The notes under the pieces: model-generated | Seen by the model: the letters and a program-made list of their open reading frames with translations, nothing else | Told to the model about the DNA's origin: nothing | The model's database searches: none | Source: Paraescarpia echinospica | Taxonomy: Eukaryota; Annelida; Polychaeta; Sabellida; Siboglinidae | Assembly (NCBI GenBank): GCA_020002185.1 | Contig: CM034539.1 | Span: 31,835,541 to 31,899,540 of the forward strand | Length of the DNA: 64,000 bases | Reading direction: 5' to 3' | Program-made: the position numbers and the translations under genes | Shown here: in pieces, positions 55,601 through 64,000 of the stretch | How the letters are laid out: each line of letters starts with the position of its first letter | Numbering within the stretch: the stretch's first letter is position 1

Positions 55601-56600
55601 TAAACCAAGGTCACAGCCAACACATCCTGACTACGTGCCCAGTCAGTTTGCCTATATGCAGAGCTGCTCCCTTGAAAAGGGAAAGAAACGGTTGGAACGT
55701 TTCAACAGCGCAACGAAGCAAGCAAAGTTGTTTAGAGAAGAACAGGATGATATGTCAGGAGATGTCAAGTTTGAGATTTCAGGAATCCTGGAGCTAGATG
55801 TCACAATCTATGCCGAGACGACTGTCTCATCACCTGTTCATCCCTCTGCTGTTACATCATCACCAGTCCCAGATATACCACTGTTGGCATCAACACCTGC
55901 ATCTGGTTTGCGTAAACCAGTTGAGAGAAGTGAACGCAAGATGTTATACGACGAAATTGACAATTTGCGTCGTGAAAAGGATGACATTATTGCGGAACGT
56001 GACATTTTATTAGCTTCGCAGTTGAATTCTGGTGTGATTAAGGACAATGATGCACGTTGTAAATTTTACACAGGATTGTCCTGGGAAGTGTTCCTAAACC
56101 TCTCTGTCTTTCTTTCTACGATTGTTAATACTTCTGCAAAATGTGCCATTCCTCCAACAGAGCAATAGTTTCTTACTCTGGTAAAGCTACGTCTAAATCT
56201 TCCATTTGAACTAATTTCCCATCAAGCTGGTGTGGATGTCACTACCATATCTAGGTGCTTCTGGAAAACAATTGACGTACTATATGCCAAAATTGGTTTC
56301 ATGGTAAGATGGCCAGCAGACTCTACCTGCAATCTTTAAATTACATTTCCCCAGATTAACTGGTATTATGGAGTGTTTCGAAATTGTTATTGATCGCCCG
56401 AAAAATTTAAAAGCACGGGCACATGTGTATTCTAACTATAAGAAACACAGTACTGTTAAAGTATTCATTGTATGTGGCCCACTAGGTGCTGTCATTTATC
56501 TGTCTACTGCCTGGGGTGGCCGAGCTTCAGATGTTGAAATGGTGCGTGCATCAGACTTTATTTCTTCTAAGTATCACCAACCACACGACGTGCACTGGAG
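55601..56600 (+). pseudogene. transposase body of the deleted transposon (right copy)
   Basis: The acceptor is ttgttttag. It reads GKPRSQPTHPDYVPSQFAYM, linker, coiled coil (DEIDNLRREKDDIIAERDIL) and stop TAG at 56166-56168. Beyond the stop it continues to CFEIVIDRPKNLKARAHVYS (first catalytic Asp) and the same deletion junction as the left copy at about 56575-56590. A 17-base or similar loss at about 56312 (R-W-P then T-L-P) adds a frame change not present on the left. Confidence 0.75.
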
Positions 56601-57591
56601 CTGGTTTCACCTTCTTCACGAAGTCGTTGTTCCAGTAGCATGGCAACTCAGTACATGCACGTCTGGTGTACCCGAGACTTACTGCCGCTTCCACCTTGAA
56701 CAGCAGTGCTGCTACATGTGAACATGATTCACCGGGTCTGAAACAGAACAACGTAATAAATAAATGCATGTAAACAATTTCATTTTGATTACTAAAATAA
56801 ATTATTGGTCTTCTGTGATATAAAAACACTTTTTATATTGATCACAGTAGAGCAATAATTGAAATAATCCAAACACCAACGCATGCACGCAGGCCGTAAT
56901 AAACACTGCCAAGAATAACTCGGAATACTGACAGTTCATCAGGTTCACATACATAAATAAATATAATGATACGTACAATAAAACCTGCTATAGTAAAATA
57001 TGATTATAACTGGACGTGCATGGGCTAAAAGCAAGCTTAACCATACTTATAGCATCTCTCCACCATGTTGATGGGTCATGTTTCCCAATATTTTGGCTTT
57101 ATTGCAACACATTTCTCATTGTCAGCATAATTTTTTTTTTTTTAAACATTCAGTGTGCATACTTACCCAGCCATACAATCACAGTGTGCTGCTGTCACAA
57201 CCCTGTCCTTCTCGTGTAAACCTATCCAGGGATGGTGCGGTGTGTCGTTAACCCTCTGCGATGGAGTGACGTCTGCCTTGAGAATGCATTGAGGGCTGTC
57301 AGTGTCAGTTGGCTTGTAGTAAAGCACGGTTTTCACCCAACCAGACTCAAACTGGTTGTGAGCCTCGAGACTCCGTCGATTTCTCACAGACTCTCTCGTG
57401 AATACGCCTGGTGTCTCGATTAGGTAGTACGATACATCAGGCCATTCGATCTCTGGCCATTTCGTGGGATCGTCTACCCACGAACCTGCGGGAATATTGT
57501 ACGGACAGGTTCCCGCAGACAGCGCTGTCAGTTTTGACATGTAACGCGCTCGGTCGGAATAACTCAAACCTTCCAAGTATCCGAACGACAT
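56570..57591 (-). pseudogene. SWIM-protein exons of the deleted transposon (right copy)
   Basis: Exon 1 is 57591-57166 (MSFGYLEGLSYSDRARYMSK to CDCMAG). Exon 2 is 56736 to about 56570 (PGESCSHVAALLF...). Both are almost identical to the left copy. Confidence 0.7.
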
Positions 57592-58244
57592 AATGATCTA
57601 ACTACACTAAATCCGTAACTTACAACAAATAATATAACTAAACTAATTTAACGACGAATAATAAATAAAACAAGTTTTTAGGTATACACAACGCGAGCGC
57701 ACAACACAACATCCGTACGTATTTCTTCTTTAATTCTACGTGTTGGTTACGCCACCTGGTAGATAATATTATTGTTGCCTGGGTGACGCCACGTGGAGGA
57801 CACTGGACGCACTTGTCAAATCGCGCTGTACAGTTTGAAATCGGTAAGTAGGGGTGCAAGTGTCCGGCTGCAATAGTTCTTATTAGTGTTTGATTAACGT
57901 TACCATGTAATTATAGAATGACATTATGAATACATAGAGAACACACTGGATGCAGTTTTGAGGTGCACGTTTTGCACTGCGTGTTCACGCAACGTAAAGC
58001 GTAATAAGTGACGCAAGTGGTGTGTCGTTTGTGGGGCTTTTTGAAATAACGTAACCAGAAACCGGACGCGACGGATGGGGTTGTCCGATTACCATCCAGT
58101 TTTCGTGCAGCTCCGTTCAAGGTGCTTATGTCCCGTAAGTATTTTAGGGCTGTAGTTTAAAATAAAAAATAAGCTGGTTGTGATATTCTCCCGATTAATA
58201 CATAAACTACGAAGTATTCTAAGCTTGCATTATGTCAACATATC

Positions 58245-58439
58245 ATGTCAAAATACAACTATGCAAAGGAGCAAATGGCGGCCACCCTGGATGCCTGTCC
58301 TACCCAGGGCATGGGGGTGCGGAGAACGGCGGAACTGTTCTCAGTGCCAAAGTCGACACTAAGCGACAAGTTGCTCGGCAAGTCGCCCGAGCAGTGCAAA
58401 TGTGGTCCGGACACAGTCCTAACTTCGTGCTTAGTATAG
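58245..58439 (+). pseudogene. psq-type HTH fragment (right copy)
   Basis: It reads MSKYNYAKEQMAATLDACPT and so on. It differs from 20620-20814 by about three residues (A/D, L/M, K/N). Confidence 0.65.
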
Positions 58440-59467
58440 TATCACTTATAAATATAGAGGCCTAAAAACAAAACTAGCCTATTATAATAACAGGGATGGA
58501 ACATTGAGTAGGTGACTGGATGAGTGCGTAAGTGAGTGTGTGATTGATTGATTGAGTGAGTGAGTGAGTGAGTGAGTGAGTGAGTGAGTGAGTGAGTGAG
58601 TGAGTGAGTGAGTGAGTGAGTGAGTGAGTGAGTGAGAGTGAATGAGTGAGACTTGGTGATTGTCATCGAATATGGACGTTTTTCTAAAATATATATTTTG
58701 AATAAAGCTAGGATTCCATATGTACGTATACGGTATGCGTATGCGGCAAACAACGAATTCATTGCACAGTGGAAATACATAGGAGTTTTTTAATGCGACT
58801 GTAGCGAATTGAATCGCTCCATGCAGCGATTCGAACTGTATCTGCACAGGAATCGGATAGGAAATTCCCAGTAGTGACGTCACTACAGAGGTATTCCCCA
58901 TACCACTCTCGTTTCCTACGCGGTTCCGCACATATGGAATCCTAGCTTTAAATTTTCATTCATTCATAAGCCTGTTGTCTACGTAGGTTCAACGCACAGT
59001 ATTTTATTAAACTTATTAACACGAAAACAACTATCGTGTCTTTGTCTGACACTTTTTAATGGTTAATCAAAGTCCCTTCAGAGGAAACATTTGTGGTACG
59101 AAAGGGGGTTTGAACCAAAGCCCCATAATGGATGTTTAAATAGTGTTTTCCTGCGTTACCTTTAGTGCAATTACTGTTTAGCTGAACAATTAATGGGCGC
59201 CTAGCCTTGGCTCTTGTAACCTCCTCGTTTTTGAAATTTTACTAACGTCTGAGCCTACTAATAGGAAAAGCAAGTTTAGGCGTACCGCTACACATCGCTA
59301 CTTTCCACCATATAAATACAACGGAGTGTCAATTCATTGGTTATATTTTATTATCGTTGCACAATGAAGTTCTCGGTACAGGCGTACATTGAGTCAGTGG
59401 CATTCATGTTAGCTTGGATAACAATAGTAAGCGGTTACTGTTCATGGTATAGGCTGCAATTACAGTC

Positions 59468-60467
59468 NNNNNNNNNNNNNNNNNNNNNNNNNNNNNNNNN
59501 NNNNNNNNNNNNNNNNNNNNNNNNNNNNNNNNNNNNNNNNNNNNNNNNNNNNNNNNNNNNNNNNNNNNNNNNNNNNNNNNNNNNNNNNNNNNNNNNNNNN
59601 NNNNNNNNNNNNNNNNNNNNNNNNNNNNNNNNNNNNNNNNNNNNNNNNNNNNNNNNNNNNNNNNNNNNNNNNNNNNNNNNNNNNNNNNNNNNNNNNNNNN
59701 NNNNNNNNNNNNNNNNNNNNNNNNNNNNNNNNNNNNNNNNNNNNNNNNNNNNNNNNNNNNNNNNNNNNNNNNNNNNNNNNNNNNNNNNNNNNNNNNNNNN
59801 NNNNNNNNNNNNNNNNNNNNNNNNNNNNNNNNNNNNNNNNNNNNNNNNNNNNNNNNNNNNNNNNNNNNNNNNNNNNNNNNNNNNNNNNNNNNNNNNNNNN
59901 NNNNNNNNNNNNNNNNNNNNNNNNNNNNNNNNNNNNNNNNNNNNNNNNNNNNNNNNNNNNNNNNNNNNNNNNNNNNNNNNNNNNNNNNNNNNNNNNNNNN
60001 NNNNNNNNNNNNNNNNNNNNNNNNNNNNNNNNNNNNNNNNNNNNNNNNNNNNNNNNNNNNNNNNNNNNNNNNNNNNNNNNNNNNNNNNNNNNNNNNNNNN
60101 NNNNNNNNNNNNNNNNNNNNNNNNNNNNNNNNNNNNNNNNNNNNNNNNNNNNNNNNNNNNNNNNNNNNNNNNNNNNNNNNNNNNNNNNNNNNNNNNNNNN
60201 NNNNNNNNNNNNNNNNNNNNNNNNNNNNNNNNNNNNNNNNNNNNNNNNNNNNNNNNNNNNNNNNNNNNNNNNNNNNNNNNNNNNNNNNNNNNNNNNNNNN
60301 NNNNNNNNNNNNNNNNNNNNNNNNNNNNNNNNNNNNNNNNNNNNNNNNNNNNNNNNNNNNNNNNNNNNNNNNNNNNNNNNNNNNNNNNNNNNNNNNNNNN
60401 NNNNNNNNNNNNNNNNNNNNNNNNNNNNNNNNNNNNNNNNNNNNNNNNNNNNNNNNNNNNNNNNNNN
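59468..60467. other. assembly gap, exactly 1000 N
   Basis: The left edge is inverted sequence equivalent to 19566. The right edge is direct sequence equivalent to 16120. Two incompatible copies meet at the gap. Confidence 1.
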
Positions 60468-60777
60468 CGGTAAGAAGTGTGAAGGATATATATTCATAAA
60501 CATCATTGTAAATTATTCGGTATGTACATATGTAGTATGGTATTCACATGTTGTAGTACTATCTTCGTTATTATTATTCGAACAGCGTTATATCATTTCA
60601 TTGCCGATGACATGTGACAGGGAATTTAGCTTACGGGTTCGATAGAATAAATGGTTTACAACATTAAGTCCAGAATAATTAATTGCCATGCTATACCGGG
60701 TATTATTTATTCAGATAATTACATATATGATACTAATTAAATGAAGGATAAACACATAATTAATTATTATTTCCCAG

Positions 60778-63701
60778 GTTTGTGTGGAAACGCTGATGCT
60801 ATTGCGACGAACGACATGGTCAACCACTTTAAAGTTGATTGTGGTTCTCTGCCAGAGAACAAAAAGTACTGGTGTGTCGGCAATAGCTGGCGTGTTGGCG
60901 GGCCAACTGATCACGAGCAGTGAGTGTGCTTCTTAAAATGTAGTGTGTGTGTGTGTGTGTGCGTATGTGTGCATGCGTTCGTGCGCGCGTGAGTAAGTGT
61001 GCGTGTGTGAATGTGCGCGGGTTGCAGCGTGCGTGCGTATCTGTGTGTATGTATGTATGCATGCATTTATGCACGTATGCATACATGCATGTATGCATGT
61101 ATGTATGTAACGAAAACCTTTGGTTCAAATCGGTCATGCAACAACACAACAAATGGAATATGCCAATGCCACGTTTTATCCAACAAATACATCCTGGCTA
61201 CGGTGACTCTACTTCGCTCTGTCAGCCACGCACTCCTCACTGCCTACTGTCAACGCCGAGCTCCAACTTTTCACTGCCGGCCTGTCGCTGTCTCCCAGTC
61301 ACTGTAGGCAGCGCCCAGTCTATTCTTAGCCACCACACCTGGCTTGTTGCATTGACCTATAAACTATACTCCATCCGCTAGGTCCACCTACTCCCCAGTT
61401 AAAACTAGGCCGTCCAAACGCTGTTTCGCACTGTGATGTACCATGTTTTAGAACGGTGGATAAGGTGAAGCTAACTTGCACCGCAAGGAATAAGAGGAAA
61501 TTCAACGGTCTCAAGTACTGCGGAGCCCTTATCAACAAGAGAGGCCCATTTCGCAAGTGTCTTAGGAAGAAGGTAAGTACATTGTTGGGTACCGGATTCA
61601 TCGCTGAAATAAAACAGAAAAAACGTGAATATATTATAGTTTAAGTCGAAATTCCTTGGATCCTTGAAATATTATACACATTGAACACTGGATGTATTCA
61701 ACGGGAAACCTTCAATTTAAATTATAAAAAAGAATGCACGTAACTGGATTAAGACCTATCTGGTAACCTATATATCTTGTTCTGTCCCGCAGTTTAAAAT
61801 CGGACAGAATTCCTACAGCAGCTGCATGTTTGACACTTGTGCAAACCAGGTAAGTTATATCGATTTACGAAGTGTGCGTGTATACTGTGTATGCGTGCGT
61901 GGCTATGCGCGCGCATTTGCGTGCGCGTCTGTGGTTGTGTGCGCGCATGCTATCTATCGCAATCTTTTTCCATTCTCTCCACTACTGTCGGCCGTTCATC
62001 ATTGCTCTTTTGTTGGTTTCCCTTCTACACATACCTTGTGCATTTGTGGACAATCTCTCCTCTCTCGTTCTCAAGTCCAGTAGTGGGTGCGGAAAGGTTC
62101 CAAAGGTATTCTAATGTATTTCCGAATAGCGGTTACCAATTTAATTATTAGTTTATTTATTGAAACATTAGACGTATGCCTACACAGATGGCCTTAAATG
62201 TAACAAGATGCTATTTATCTTAAATGACAACCTTGGACGCTACAACGTATACCCCCAAACCACTGCACAGTCTATACGCTAGGTATTTATCATAGCCATG
62301 AACGTATTATCGTTGTACGAACATACGAACTAGGGCCTATTCATGAATATATAGTGGTGCTCTCTGGAGAGTGGTTCACCATTCAATTCACCCACTGTGT
62401 CCATGTGTACGCAGCAAACACACATGTGAATAACTCGAAATAACTACTTTAAAAAATCATCGCCAAGTGGTAGACCACGGGACAATGGTTCAGGAACCTA
62501 GGTACCCGGGAGGAGATTCTCTCAGACTACCCCACAGCGTTAGCGTACATTAGTTTGTTGATTCTGATACTAATACCTTTATTTACTTTGCTTTACCAGA
62601 GGGACACCCAGCTGGCGAAGAAACTTGCTTGCGAGAGCGTGGAGGCTTTCGCTAGAGACTGTGGGAAACTCGTCCAAAGGAACTGGAGGACAAAAACGGG
62701 ATGTCGTAAGTTCAAACACGTACATTCGCATGTGCCGCATGCGACGTGTCACCATCGTTTATTATCATCATCATCATCATCATCGTACAGCCGTAGTGTC
62801 CCGTGGTTGGGCGAAGACCTCAGCATGTCGTTTCCAAATCTGCCTGTCTTGCGCTATCCTCTGCCAGATGGTGCCCTTCCAGTACTCCAGGTTGTGATAC
62901 GCGGTGTCCGTCGGTTAACTCGTAGTCTGCTGACTGCCCAGGTCCACTTCTGTCGTCTAATTTGTTCTATCACGTCTATGACCTATGTCTTCTCCCTTAC
63001 CCAGATGGTTGTTTTTCTCTCCCGAAATTTGATGTTTAACATCCTTCTTTCCATCTTTGTTTATGTGTTTATAGTTTGTGATTATAAAGACCGAATGCGT
63101 AACAGAAATGGACAAAAGTGGTTGAAATGTATTTTCGCCCAACTTTTAAGTCGGTTTGCCCATTATTGTTATGTACTGATGTCAGTTCATTGTCACGTGC
63201 ACTTCGGCATGGTTCAAAAATATTGCGAACATGGTTTCGGGCTGTTTAAAACGCACGCTGGTGGTGAGAACAGCGTGCACATTGTAGTATAATAACTCCA
63301 TTATATTACTAAATGTATATAAAAAGGAACAACTAAGGTACGTTTAATAAAATAATAAATCACTCCTCATGCGCCTGCGCATACACACGCGCGCGTACGC
63401 ACACACACACACATGTACGCACGCCTGCACGCACACACAACATTTATTTTCTACACTCACCTCGCACACGTCTCTGTCGTCTACAAGGTGTTGTGTCGTG
63501 TTTGTAGTGTGTCCTGGTGATCTCGTGTGGATGACGTGTGGACGGCAGTGCACTCGCACTTGCCGTAAGCCAGTCATCAACTGCAGCTTCAAATGTGTCG
63601 CGAGGTGCCAATGTCCTCGATCCAGACCCTTCCAGGAAGGCAAAAGCTGCCTTGACATGGACACGTGCAAGAGGTTGAAATTCTGGCCGCAACCGGTCTA
63701 A
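60778..63701 (+). CDS. gene A': second copy of gene A, exons 7-11 (partial)
   Basis: Exons are 60778-60919, 61452-61572, 61793-61849, 62600-62705 and 63508-63701. Their lengths are identical to gene A exons 7-11 and all splice sites and phases are kept. It encodes the end of VWD, C8 and the TIL-like tail. Coding differences are minimal (for example VWMTCG for VWTTCG) and the exon 11 acceptor is tag instead of cag. Exons 1-6 would lie in or before the gap and cannot be seen. AATAAA recurs at about 63808. Confidence 0.85.
62772..63070 (-). mobile_element. LINE ORF2 3' relic, copy of 18500-18800
   Basis: Same relic in intron 10 of gene A', with one extra (ATC) unit. Confidence 0.7.
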
Positions 63702-64000
63702 TGAGTCGGTATCGTCGAAACTCTTGAAGAAGATCGACGACGCCCGTCATTATCCTAGAATGCCTGTCTTTTCCGTGGTCTGACAAACCATCATTAGACA
63801 TGCGCTTAATAAAGATGTACTTATTGTTTCATAAACGACTGTAATTGCAGCCTATACCATGAACAGTAACCGCTTACTATTGTTATCCAAGCTAACATGA
63901 ATGCCACTGACTCAATGTACGCCTGTACCGAGAACTTCATTGTGCAACGATAATAAAATATAACCAATGAATTGACACTCCGTTGTATTTATATGGTGGA

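Larger units (their letters stand above)
55062..59467 (-). repeat. right arm of the large inverted duplication (partner 19566-24180)
   Basis: Reading down from 59467 it repeats 19566-24180. It includes the MITE (58703-58948) and the TGAG tract (58540-58650). It ends abruptly at the second gap. Confidence 0.9.
60468..64000 (+). repeat. direct duplication of 16120-19720
   Basis: Near-identical throughout, with microsatellite length changes (60945-61110), a 'atacatcctg' insertion at 61186 and isolated substitutions. It continues past the window edge. Confidence 0.95.

Overview
The window is eukaryotic. It shows GT-AG introns with consistent phases, AATAAA signals, long microsatellites, a tRNA-derived SINE, non-LTR retrotransposon relics, a Polinton/Maverick and THAP/YqaJ-type DNA transposons. 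This mix suggests a heterozygous marine invertebrate such as a mollusc, annelid or amphioxus. I cannot resolve the phylum. Two runs of exactly 1000 N (24181-25180 and 59468-60467) split the window into three contigs.

Contig 1 (1-24180). It starts with the last two exons of an UNC13/BAIAP3-like C2-domain gene (901-2352, +). A 40-bp minisatellite with a 920-bp higher-order repeat follows (3561-5803). Gene A (11380-19430, +) has 11 exons that join in one frame to 472 residues: signal peptide, antistasin-like Cys-rich module, VWD, C8 and a TIL-like tail. After it come a MITE, a psq-HTH fragment and an internally deleted THAP/SWIM transposon that runs into a 41-bp minisatellite and the first gap.

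Contig 2 (25181-59467). A roughly 9.3-kb palindrome (25206-34500) has arms carrying two divergently transcribed, mutually related two-exon genes of unknown family. The arms meet at a long perfect-stem hairpin. Next is a decayed Polinton on the minus strand (about 35.3-45.0 kb: penton, small membrane protein, integrase, two conserved Polinton proteins, and PolB with a spliced zinc-finger N-terminus). A LINE fragment and an old 5' relic of gene A (exons 1-2) follow. Then comes a DNA transposon with convergent SWIM-YqaJ-PHD and THAP-DDE genes. Its most striking feature is a complete hammerhead ribozyme, in sense orientation, just after the stop codon of each convergent gene (51345-51416 + and 51760-51831 -). 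The contig ends with an inverted, nearly identical copy of 19.57-24.2 kb.

Contig 3 (60468-64000). It is a direct, nearly identical copy of 16.12-19.72 kb and carries exons 7-11 of gene A. The inverted and direct near-identical copies that end at N gaps look like haplotype duplication or scaffolding error at least as much as true segmental duplication.
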